From: Gemmatimonadaceae bacterium
Lineage (GTDB): Bacteria; Gemmatimonadota; Gemmatimonadetes; Gemmatimonadales; Gemmatimonadaceae
Assembly (NCBI GenBank): GCA_035606695.1
Contig: DATNEW010000026.1
Coordinates: forward strand, 310,001 to 374,000
Length of the DNA: 64,000 nucleotides
Direction of reading: 5' to 3'
Shown one piece after another: positions 1-7,337 of this stretch; positions within the stretch are counted from its first letter, which is position 1, and every line of letters starts with the position of its first letter. A program made the translations under genes and the position numbers. The notes under the pieces were generated by a model that did no database searches, was not told where the DNA came from, and saw only the letters and a program-made list of their open reading frames with translations.

Positions 1-807
1 CACGCGACGGCGTGGTGGAGCGACATCGTCGGCGACGCAAAGCCCATCGATACGACGCGCTACCGCGTGCTTGGCGTCGATTTCATCGACGGCGGCCGGC
101 GTGCGGACGGCCAGCCGCGACGCGTCGTGACCACGCACGATCAGGCCGATGCGATCGCCGCGGTGCTCGACGAGATCGGCGTCGCGCGCGTTCACGCGTT
201 CGTCGGCGCGTCGTACGGTGGAATGGTCGGACTGGCGTTCGCCGAGCGGTATCAGGAACGCATCGAGCGGCTGGTGGCGATCAGTGCGCCGCACGAACCG
301 CATCCGATGAGCACGGCGCTGCGTGCGCTGCAGCGGCGCATCGTCAAGCTCGGCCTCGAGACGGGCCGCACGCGCTCCGCGCTCGCGATCGCGCGCGGAG
401 TCGCGATGACGACGTACCGCAGCCGCGAAGAATTCGGCGAGCGTTTCGATCCGCGGCCCGACTCGCTGTACGATAACGACGCGACCTTTCCGGTCGAGTC
501 GTATCTCGCGCATCACGGTGAGCAATTCGCCGACCGGTGGTCGGCCGAACGGTTCTTAGCACTCTCGCTGTCGGGGGACCTGCATCGCGTCGATCCGGCG
601 CGCATCACGACGCCCACCGTCATCGTCGCCGCCGAGGGGGACGCGATCGTTCCGGGCGCGCAGCTCGAGGCGTTGGCGGCGACGATCGCCGCGCCGACTC
701 GCCTGATTCATCTCGCGTCCACGTGCGGTCACGACGCCTTTCTCACGGAACCTGATGCGCTCGGGACCATTCTCGAGATCGCCATCGCCACGACTATCAT
801 CCAATGA
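1..807 (+). CDS. metX: Homoserine O-acyltransferase (MetX-type alpha/beta hydrolase), 5' end outside window
   Basis: Acylates homoserine in the first committed step of methionine synthesis, in the cytoplasm. The reading frame is open from base 1, so the gene starts upstream; the GTG at 67 is internal. The nucleophile elbow GASYGGM puts the catalytic Ser at 211-213. The acid follows near the end in AAEGDAIVP, and the catalytic His is at 730-732 in CGHDAFL, a motif typical of MetX. The stop overlaps the metB start as ATGA at 804-807, so the two are translationally coupled and supply successive steps. Sequence alone does not say whether acetyl-CoA or succinyl-CoA is the donor. Confidence 0.88.
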   Translation, partial: HATAWWSDIVGDAKPIDTTRYRVLGVDFIDGGRRADGQPRRVVTTHDQADAIAAVLDEIGVARVHAFVGASYGGMVGLAFAERYQERIERLVAISAPHEPHPMSTALRALQRRIVKLGLETGRTRSALAIARGVAMTTYRSREEFGERFDPRPDSLYDNDATFPVESYLAHHGEQFADRWSAERFLALSLSGDLHRVDPARITTPTVIVAAEGDAIVPGAQLEALAATIAAPTRLIHLASTCGHDAFLTEPDALGTILEIAIATTIIQ

Positions 808-2081
808 GCAAACTCGAATACACCCCGACCACGCGTGCCGTGCGCGCCGCGATCGCCACCGACAAGGAACATGGGGCCGTGGTCCCGCCGCTGCACCTCT
901 CGTCCACGTTCTCGTTCGAGGGCTTCGCCAGGCCGCGGCGCTACGACTACACGCGCAGCGGAAATCCGACACGCACGAACCTGGCCGACGCTATCGCTGA
1001 TCTGGAGGGCGGGGCGGCGGGCGTGGTGACGAGCACCGGCATGTCGGCGGTGACGCTGGTGCTGCAGCTCCTGCGGCCCGGCGACACCATCGTCGCGGCG
1101 CACGATTGCTACGGTGGAACGCAGCGGCTGCTGCGCGCGCTCGCGGCGAAAGCGCACTTCACCCTGGTGTTCGCCGACTTGACGAGCGTCGAGGCGCCGT
1201 TGGAGATCGCGCGTCATGCGCCGCGGCTCGTCTGGATCGAGACGCCGAGCAATCCGTTGCTGCGCATCACGGACCTCCGTACCGTGATTCAGGCCGCACA
1301 CGCGGCCGGGGCGTTGGCCGTCGTGGACAACACCTTCTTGTCGCCGGCGCTGCAGCAGCCCGTTCGATTCGATGCCGACGTCGTCGTGCACTCGACGACG
1401 AAGTATCTGAACGGACACAGCGACGTCGTCGGCGGCGCGGTCGTGACGCGCGACAAGTCGCTCGGGCAGGAGCTCGCGTGGTGGGCCAATTGTCTCGGGA
1501 TTACCGGCGCGCCGTTCGACAGCTACCTGACGTTGCGGGGCATCCGAACGCTCCACGCGCGGCTCACGCAGCATTTGGCGTCGACGCGTGAGGTCGTTGC
1601 CGCGCTCGAGGGGCATGAGGCGGTATCACGAATTTATTATCCCGGTTTACTCACGCATCCCGGGCACGCGATCGCGGCATCGCAACAAGCCGGGTTCGGC
1701 GCGATGGTGAGCTTCGAGATCCGCGGCGGTACGGCGGCGGTCGAGACGCTTGCGGCCAATCTCGAGCTGTTCACGCTCGCCGAGTCGCTGGGTGGCGTCG
1801 AGAGTTTGATCGCGCATCCCGCGACGATGACGCATGCGTCGATGGACGCCGCGGCGCGTGCCAGCGCGGGGATTAGTGACTCGCTGGTGCGAGTGTCGGT
1901 GGGGATCGAGTCGGGAGAAGATCTGGCGCGCGATCTGGTACGGGCGCTGGATGTGGTGGCGATTGAGCACTCTTGTCATCCTGAGGGAGCGCAGCGACCG
2001 AAGGACCCCGATCGCTGCGGAGAGAGTTCTCCTCGGCGACCAAGGGGTCCTTCCCCCTCGCTACGCTCGGGGCGAGGATGA
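804..2081 (+). CDS. metB: Cystathionine gamma-synthase / O-acylhomoserine sulfhydrylase family, PLP enzyme
   Basis: PLP-dependent gamma-replacement enzyme that uses the product of metX to make cystathionine (or homocysteine directly). The PLP lysine is Lys200 in STTKYLNGHSD. The phosphate-binding RYDYTRSGNPT segment lies near residues 46-56, and VVDNTFLSP precedes the lysine. It overlaps metX by 4 nt. The Cys/Met-metabolism fold should end near residue 390 (VRALDVVAIEH). The last ~34 residues, starting SCHPEGAQRPKDP, are encoded by a dispersed palindromic repeat (1974-2083) and do not look like protein, so the native stop was probably replaced by the repeat. MetB and O-acylhomoserine sulfhydrylase cannot be separated here with certainty; metB is the more likely call. 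Confidence 0.88.
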   Translation: MSKLEYTPTTRAVRAAIATDKEHGAVVPPLHLSSTFSFEGFARPRRYDYTRSGNPTRTNLADAIADLEGGAAGVVTSTGMSAVTLVLQLLRPGDTIVAAHDCYGGTQRLLRALAAKAHFTLVFADLTSVEAPLEIARHAPRLVWIETPSNPLLRITDLRTVIQAAHAAGALAVVDNTFLSPALQQPVRFDADVVVHSTTKYLNGHSDVVGGAVVTRDKSLGQELAWWANCLGITGAPFDSYLTLRGIRTLHARLTQHLASTREVVAALEGHEAVSRIYYPGLLTHPGHAIAASQQAGFGAMVSFEIRGGTAAVETLAANLELFTLAESLGGVESLIAHPATMTHASMDAAARASAGISDSLVRVSVGIESGEDLARDLVRALDVVAIEHSCHPEGAQRPKDPDRCGESSPRRPRGPSPSLRSGRG

Positions 2082-2083
2082 CA
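1974..2083. repeat. Dispersed palindromic repeat, copy 1 (overlaps metB 3' end)
   Basis: Begins TGTCATCCTGAGGG and ends CGAGGATGACA, with internal GAAGGACCCC and GGGGTCCTTCC arms, so the whole unit is a long imperfect inverted repeat. It supplies the C-terminal codons and stop of metB. Related copies occur near 7.3, 14.8, 22.6, 25.7, 28.1, 33.8 and 36.4 kb. Confidence 0.8.
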
Positions 2084-2174
2084 TTGCGGGGGAGAGTGGT
2101 TCACTGCCTCCGCGCCACGATCTCCAACACCCCCGGCGTGATCATGCGCGCCGTCGGATCGTTCGCGACGCGCG

Positions 2175-2948
2175 TCAGTTCCGGGCGGCCCCGCGCTCGG
2201 CGCTCACCGCGCCCAGATCGATCAACCGCCGCAACCCAACATCCATGAATGACGCCGGCCATTGCCAGATCGGATTGGCCGGCGTGATCGCATCGATGAG
2301 CGGAGTCGTGGATTCGATTGTGAAGCCCAGCTCCTCGAGCCACCGCGGAATGTCCAGCGCGACGTCCGGCTCGCCGCCGCTCTTTCGCCAGTTCGCCATC
2401 ACGGCCTGCACGAACTCCTCGAATAGCGGCGAGCGGGGCAGCACACGCCAACTGGCATAGTCGAAGTATTCGTGCGACACGAACACGCCGCCGGGCTTGA
2501 GCGCCTGCGCGATTCGCTCGAGCAACGCGCGCGGGTTCGGCAGGAACGCCAGCACCCATCGGCACCACGCTCCGTCGGCGACGCGATCGCCGAGATCGAT
2601 CTCGGCGAGGTCGGACTCGATCGTATCGATGTGTCCGATGCCGCGATTGTGCTGCACCTTCCGCAATACGTTCAAAAAGCGCCGCGATCGATCGACCGCG
2701 ATCACGCGTCCACGGGAGCCAGCAAGTTCGGCAAGATCCATCGTGGCGTAGCCGGGCCCTGACCCGACGTCGATCAGCGTGTCCCCGCGGCCGAATCCGG
2801 CGCGCCGCCACGCCGCAAGTGCACGTGAGCGCCACACGACGTGCTGCACTCCGAGCCGTTCCCCTTCCTCGTCGTGTGTTCCGAGGACGTAATCCCGTTC
2901 GATGACCACCATGTTCGCAACGTATCGCGCGTACGCGCGCTCGACCAT
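2175..2948 (-). CDS. SAM-dependent class I methyltransferase
   Basis: Rossmann-fold methyltransferase of unknown substrate. Motif I is DVGSGPGYATMDLAEL at about residues 60-75. Later come AVDRSRRFL (motif II, acidic residue binding the ribose), ESDLAEIDL, and the post-III segment ALKPGGVFVSHEYFDY. The N-terminus DYVLGTHDEEGERLGVQHVVW is familiar from a group of small uncharacterised methyltransferases. The ATG at 2912 (MVVIERDYVLG) is an alternative start that fits that family better; neither start has a clear Shine-Dalgarno site. It converges on metB. Confidence 0.8.
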   Translation of the reverse strand: MVERAYARYVANMVVIERDYVLGTHDEEGERLGVQHVVWRSRALAAWRRAGFGRGDTLIDVGSGPGYATMDLAELAGSRGRVIAVDRSRRFLNVLRKVQHNRGIGHIDTIESDLAEIDLGDRVADGAWCRWVLAFLPNPRALLERIAQALKPGGVFVSHEYFDYASWRVLPRSPLFEEFVQAVMANWRKSGGEPDVALDIPRWLEELGFTIESTTPLIDAITPANPIWQWPASFMDVGLRRLIDLGAVSAERGAARN

Positions 2949-3031
2949 CCGATTGTTGTTCGGAAACTATGGCTTTCGACGCGCGCCCACGAGCGAGCTG
3001 GGAGCCTGATCGCGCCTTCGCTCGGCCGACA

Positions 3032-3070
3032 ACGAAAAACTGGCTGAAGACCTTGGGTCATCAGCCAGTT
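3032..3070 (-). terminator. Rho-independent terminator for the 3088-3915 gene
   Basis: AACTGGCTGA at 3038-3047 pairs perfectly with TCAGCCAGTT at 3061-3070 across a 13-nt loop. Read on the minus strand the hairpin is followed by a T-rich tract (TTTTTCG). It lies just beyond the stop of the membrane-protein gene. Confidence 0.8.
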
Positions 3071-3087
3071 ATCGTGCTCGTCATCGA

Positions 3088-3915
3088 TTAGTTGATGCCG
3101 AGCTCGGAGAACAACTCCGTTTGAGTCGGCACCCCCTTGCTGGGCGCGCGATTGAAGATGAAGTCGCGCAACTTCTCCGCTTTCGCTTCACCGACCTCCA
3201 ACAGGAAGCGAACCATACGCCGATCGAGCTCTTTGCGACTCTCGAGCTGCTTTTCCGTCAGATCGCGAAGCCCGACGACGCGGAACATACGCGCCGCGCG
3301 ATAGTAAACCCACGGCCCCACGCCGCTCGACGCCAGCGCAATCACCACCGCGTGCGCCGCCACCGTCAGGGCGACCATCGCGACGCTGACGACCAGCTTT
3401 TCCGGCGGCATGACGCCGTTGACGTCCGCCCATCCGGCGACGCACGTCGCCCAACTGATGATCGCGGGCACGGCGAGCAGAGAACCGATGATCGCCGCGC
3501 GCCCATATGCCATCTGTCGTGACACAGCGCGGCGCGGGAACAGCAACCCCACACCGACGTCGGCTCCGGTCAGCACCAGCGAGACCACCGACGCGATCCA
3601 GAACAGCGACGACGCCGCCGTACCAGAGAGATCGGCGATCATGCGCGCGAACGCCGAGAGGAACCGCTGGTCCTGGAACATCACCAACACGATCATCATG
3701 ATCAGCATGACGGTGCGCGGGCGCAGCTTGTCGGCTTCGTCCAGCAGCTCGCCGGCGTCGATGTCGAGCGTGTTGAGGGCCGTCTCGGCCAGGGTGAGCG
3801 CGGTCGTGTCGTGGTCGGACTGCATCTTCGCGTTGATGACACCATCGGCGAGTTGCTCGACCGCGCGCGTGCGTGCTCTGTCGGGATTTTCGGCGAAAGG
3901 AATGGTGGTCGACAT
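3088..3915 (-). CDS. Four-helix membrane protein of unknown function
   Basis: 275 residues from the ATG at 3915; upstream in-frame codons overlap the neighbouring gene and look non-coding, so this start is preferred. A hydrophilic N-terminal region (about 1-65) is followed by four hydrophobic segments at roughly 68-82, 103-127, 139-162 and 173-197. The C-terminal ~75 residues are charged and cytoplasmic-looking. It begins 10 nt after the stop of the secreted VWA-like gene, so the two form an operon ending in the terminator at 3032-3070. No family was recognised; a membrane partner of the upstream VWA-like protein is an inference from gene order. Confidence 0.7.
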   Translation of the reverse strand: MSTTIPFAENPDRARTRAVEQLADGVINAKMQSDHDTTALTLAETALNTLDIDAGELLDEADKLRPRTVMLIMMIVLVMFQDQRFLSAFARMIADLSGTAASSLFWIASVVSLVLTGADVGVGLLFPRRAVSRQMAYGRAAIIGSLLAVPAIISWATCVAGWADVNGVMPPEKLVVSVAMVALTVAAHAVVIALASSGVGPWVYYRAARMFRVVGLRDLTEKQLESRKELDRRMVRFLLEVGEAKAEKLRDFIFNRAPSKGVPTQTELFSELGIN

Positions 3916-3925
3916 GTTCGAGTTC

Positions 3926-4726
3926 TCAGAAGAGTAGGGAAACATCCTTGAGTGAAAAGACGCGGGCGGGCTCCGGGATGACATTGACGCTGTGTCGAGG
4001 TCGGTCGGCGAGCGTGAGCACCATGTCGGCGATGCGCGCGGACGGACAACCGGTCCCGACATCGGTTGCCAACAAATCGGTATTGAGGATCAGGATGCGC
4101 ATGGCGCGCGGAGCGCCGGCCGGTTTCGGTCTGTTGAAGAACTCGACGGCGTCTCGAAGCGCCTGACAGACGCGCGAACCGTTGGCCCTCTCGAATACCT
4201 GATTGTGAATCGCGATCGCCTCATTGATGAAGGCCGCGCGCTCCGCCGCCGAGGTCCTGTCGTACGTGGCCGCCGCGACGAGCGCGAGCGAGTCCGCGAC
4301 GTGCTGGGCGCGTTGTGCTTGTTTTGCCGCAAACGGGTTGTGCGCGGTATCGCTGACGCGAACCGGCAGGCGGCTGTGCGCGGGACGCGCGTCGATGCGC
4401 AGTTCTACGGTGCGCCGGGTCGGATCGGCTCCGACGACGGTGACGAGGATTCCGCCCGCGCTGCACGCCGGCACGGATTGGACGAACGCATCCAGCCCCT
4501 CTCGTTTCGGCGCCAGGTGGGCACTGTGGAGCATCGACGTCGACATGTCGTCGACGAGGACGATGTCCGTTGCGGGCCGGCACGTGGTGTCGGCGGCGGA
4601 GACGGTCGGCGCGATCGTCGGCTGAACTTGCGTCGTCGGAGGAATGATCGATACGCTGTTGTGCGGGGGGGCGAGCGGCGCCGACGCGACGCTCGCGGCG
4701 AAAAGGAAAAGGCGGATCACGCTCAT
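3926..4726 (-). CDS. Exported von Willebrand factor A-like protein (putative)
   Basis: 266 residues from ATG 4726, giving an N-terminal signal peptide (MSVIRLFLFAASVASAPLA). After a Pro/Thr-rich spacer the sequence DIVLVDDMSTSM at about residues 55-66 fits the start of a VWA domain, with a MIDAS-like D60-x-S62-x-S64. A later strand MRILILNTDLLATD fits the second half of such a domain. VWA modules bind partners through a metal ion; the ligand here is unknown. The gene is the first of a two-gene minus-strand unit with the four-helix membrane protein. The VWA call rests on one motif and fold-like hydrophobicity, so it is moderate. Confidence 0.6.
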   Translation of the reverse strand: MSVIRLFLFAASVASAPLAPPHNSVSIIPPTTQVQPTIAPTVSAADTTCRPATDIVLVDDMSTSMLHSAHLAPKREGLDAFVQSVPACSAGGILVTVVGADPTRRTVELRIDARPAHSRLPVRVSDTAHNPFAAKQAQRAQHVADSLALVAAATYDRTSAAERAAFINEAIAIHNQVFERANGSRVCQALRDAVEFFNRPKPAGAPRAMRILILNTDLLATDVGTGCPSARIADMVLTLADRPRHSVNVIPEPARVFSLKDVSLLF

Positions 4727-4954
4727 TAGGAAAACCCTCAGGACTGGGGTAGCAGCACCGGGACGACGTGGAATCAATTCCCCGCTGCGAGGGTGTGAAG
4801 ACGTGAATCCGAGGGATTAACCGGCTCGTTTCAGCTGAAAGACGCTCGGAAGGTTCGATTAGAAGGTTACGGGTGATTAGAGCTCTTGCATCATTGGTTT
4901 TTTCGCGTGAAGTTTCGGGCCTAATTCCCTCCCAATACTTCGATCCCCGACGCC

Positions 4955-6439
4955 GTGGCCACTACATCATTCGACGGGCGAACGACGCCGTCGCCGCGTG
5001 CCTTACACCCGCTCGAAGTCCTCGCCCAGCAGGAACGCGAAGATGCGCGGAGCCGGCTGAGACGCATTCTGCCTGTCGACGCCAAGGTCTCGGTGTATTT
5101 GTTCCAGCCGCTCGGCTGTGACGGGCTGCGGGACGAATCTCCAGGTCCGTTGTTCGACGTCGGGCCGCATCCCGCGGCCGCCGGAATCACCGAGCCAGAT
5201 ACCGTTCACACCTGCGCAGCATCGGGAAAAACCGGACTGTTTCTCTTGAACCAGGAACACTGCCTCAGCCGATTCCCGAAATCGGACGAGATCGACGTTA
5301 GCGCGGTATCGAACTATCGCCAGGCCAATTCGGCGATCGCCCGGTCAGCGGATTTTCGCGTGCAACAAGCACGCTACCGCATTCCTGTCGGAGAGGCATC
5401 GAAGCCGGGCGGCGGCGACCCGGTACCTCCAAAGGGCTGGTGGATCCACCATCTCGCCTTAGCGCCCTTGGTCAACGCGTTCGATCTTCCAGTCTGGCGG
5501 CGCACGCCGGTGCTGGGCACGATCTTCACCTTGACAAAGGAAGAGCAAAGCGCACGGGACGTCCAAGTTCCCGAATACTCCAATCTCATCGACTATGTCG
5601 CCGCGATTGCGCCGCGTCTGAGAACGGTGCGCGCGAACGTGCTCTTCGGAGAAGCCCGCGTGACGCGGCATCTCGGCGCCCTCCTCGAGGCCGGTGTTAG
5701 CGATCACTCGGTGCAGTGCGTACTCCAGATGCTGTTCGCGCATCACTGGTTCTATCCGTACGACCCCGTGGGCTATTACCTGTTGGTCAAGGCGTGCGCG
5801 AACGAAGCCGCGGCGAAGCAGGCATACCTCGACCACGGATGGTTGCCGCCAAGAAACGCGTCCGCCCCGCCCACGACTTCGGCGAAGCAGCTCTTCGAAG
5901 CGCTGGTCCTGGATATCGTCCTACTTGCACGCCAGCTCAGGCACGATGAGCAGAACGATTCGTTTCGGACGCTCAAAGACAGGGTTCATGCGACGGTGCA
6001 AGCCAGTCTCAAAACCGGCCTCGCGTTGCTGTGTGGTGGACCGGCGCTCGTGGATGGCTACAGCACGCTCGTTCCGCCTCCGTCACTGCAAGAGCTGGAC
6101 TGGAGCAAGGATATTCTGCTTCCGGGGTTCGGGAGCCAAACGCTCGACTCGAAGTCTCGCTCGTCGATGGAGGAGCTCTCCGCCAACGTGAACGAAAGCC
6201 GCGACGCGTGCGCACCAGGGCCCGATGCAGATTCGCGAGAGGGTTCGGTCGGTAACCCGCACCGCACCCGCGTGAGCGCTGGCGCCATGGTCCATATTGT
6301 CGGTCTTGGAACGTGGGGCGCGCCGCGCTACAACGACTCGGTTCGGCAGTCGCCGCCGAAGCACGTGTTCGCTTCGACAAAGTGGATCCGTACCTACTTC
6401 ATCGATCGCCTGGCCATGCCGCCTGAGGTTGCGAAATGA
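4955..6439 (+). CDS. Unrecognised 494-aa protein, first of a coupled pair
   Basis: I do not recognise this protein. It starts at GTG 4955, the only plausible start after the in-frame stop at 4922. It has no signal peptide or membrane segment, so it should be cytoplasmic. Visible features are several Trp/His-rich stretches (GWWIHHLALAPLV about residue 155; FAHHWFYPYDPVGYYLLVKAC about 265-285) and a disordered, Ser/Arg-rich stretch near 415-450. The stop overlaps the next gene as ATGA, implying co-translation. Third-codon positions are less GC-biased than in flanking genes, which hints at horizontal origin. The 228-nt gap upstream shows no obvious element. Confidence 0.65.
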   Translation: MATTSFDGRTTPSPRALHPLEVLAQQEREDARSRLRRILPVDAKVSVYLFQPLGCDGLRDESPGPLFDVGPHPAAAGITEPDTVHTCAASGKTGLFLLNQEHCLSRFPKSDEIDVSAVSNYRQANSAIARSADFRVQQARYRIPVGEASKPGGGDPVPPKGWWIHHLALAPLVNAFDLPVWRRTPVLGTIFTLTKEEQSARDVQVPEYSNLIDYVAAIAPRLRTVRANVLFGEARVTRHLGALLEAGVSDHSVQCVLQMLFAHHWFYPYDPVGYYLLVKACANEAAAKQAYLDHGWLPPRNASAPPTTSAKQLFEALVLDIVLLARQLRHDEQNDSFRTLKDRVHATVQASLKTGLALLCGGPALVDGYSTLVPPPSLQELDWSKDILLPGFGSQTLDSKSRSSMEELSANVNESRDACAPGPDADSREGSVGNPHRTRVSAGAMVHIVGLGTWGAPRYNDSVRQSPPKHVFASTKWIRTYFIDRLAMPPEVAK

Positions 6440-7278
6440 CGTCTCCGGCCGCCACGAAGATTGAGCTTCCAAAGCTCTCGGAGTGGCTCGCGCAACGCAT
6501 CGTCGACGCGGAGCCCAGTCGAGTGGCGGTGCTGGCGGGCCATTACGCCCTGTTTTCGGCGGGCGGTAAGACGATGGATTTCCTCGACGCTTCCAGCTTT
6601 CCCGAGGGCGTGCCAGCCGACCTCATGGCGTTTACGAAGTTCACATGGTACGCCGCGTGCCAAGCGCTGGCGTCGGCGTGCTCTCCCCGAACGCAGCTCG
6701 TCGCATCCGTCGATGACGTTCAATTCGTCCGCCCCGCAGTCGAAGATCGGCACTTACGCGAACAGCTCGCAGTCGCCCTCGTCGAACAATACTACCAGGC
6801 GGTTCCGGAACTTCCGCATTTCCATCATGTGTTACTCTCGCAAGCCGGTCTCGACGCGGATGACGTGCTGCCGTGCATGGAGAATCGCTGGCTATTCTCG
6901 GAACGCTGGCTGCGCCAGCGAAGCGTGGGACACCTGCGCGAGCACGCCATGAACGGTCGTCACGGCCTCGCGCATCTACACTCGGACGAAACGCTCAGCA
7001 GAATTTCCGTGCGCGATCCTGAGCTCGGCGAATTCTGTATGATCGAATCCGGCAACGGCAACTGCGCGAGTGGCTATTTCGAGCTAATCACAGAGTTACG
7101 CATGCGCGGCGTGGAGCTGCTCATCGCGATGATCCCGATGCGCTGCCTTGCCCAGATCACGGCCGCGACGGTGCTGGCCGAGCGACTTGGCGTCGCGAAC
7201 GGATTTCGGGTAGTTAACGTCTCGCTTGCCGACGTCGAAGCCGAGCTCCCCGCACAGGTGAGCGGCGTACTGATCTGA
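6436..7278 (+). CDS. Unrecognised 280-aa protein, second of a coupled pair
   Basis: No family was recognised. It starts at ATG 6436, overlapping the preceding stop by 4 nt. It is soluble, with no signal peptide. Conserved-looking blocks are VAVLAGHYALFSAGG (about 30-45), FTKFTWYAACQALASAC (66-82), HFHHVLLSQAG (127-137), a Trp/Arg-rich ENRWLFSERWLRQRSVGHL (152-170) and CMIESGNGNCASGYFELITEL (197-217). The last is the kind of Cys/Asn/Glu cluster that could form an active site. Codon use matches its partner rather than the flanks. It ends just before a hairpin (7292-7324) and converges on the VPS10-like gene. Confidence 0.65.
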   Translation: MTSPAATKIELPKLSEWLAQRIVDAEPSRVAVLAGHYALFSAGGKTMDFLDASSFPEGVPADLMAFTKFTWYAACQALASACSPRTQLVASVDDVQFVRPAVEDRHLREQLAVALVEQYYQAVPELPHFHHVLLSQAGLDADDVLPCMENRWLFSERWLRQRSVGHLREHAMNGRHGLAHLHSDETLSRISVRDPELGEFCMIESGNGNCASGYFELITELRMRGVELLIAMIPMRCLAQITAATVLAERLGVANGFRVVNVSLADVEAELPAQVSGVLI

Positions 7279-7291
7279 CTCGAGCGTTGCC

Positions 7292-7324
7292 TATCATCCT
7301 GCGCGCTTCACGCACAGGATGACA
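7292..7324. repeat. Dispersed palindromic repeat, short hairpin copy 2
   Basis: TATCATCCTGCGCG and CGCACAGGATGACA form a compact inverted repeat (TCATCCTG/CAGGATGA stem) between two convergent genes. It could act as a bidirectional terminator and is a short member of the repeat family. Confidence 0.7.
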
Positions 7325-7337
7325 GAACGTGCGGGCA

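Noticed and set aside
1981-2081. A separate small peptide gene at the metB 3' end
   Set aside because: The sequence is part of a palindromic repeat with copies elsewhere, not an independent gene.
2101-2835. Alternative minus frame over the methyltransferase
   Set aside because: The 2175-2948 frame carries motif I and the complete methyltransferase fold; this one has none.
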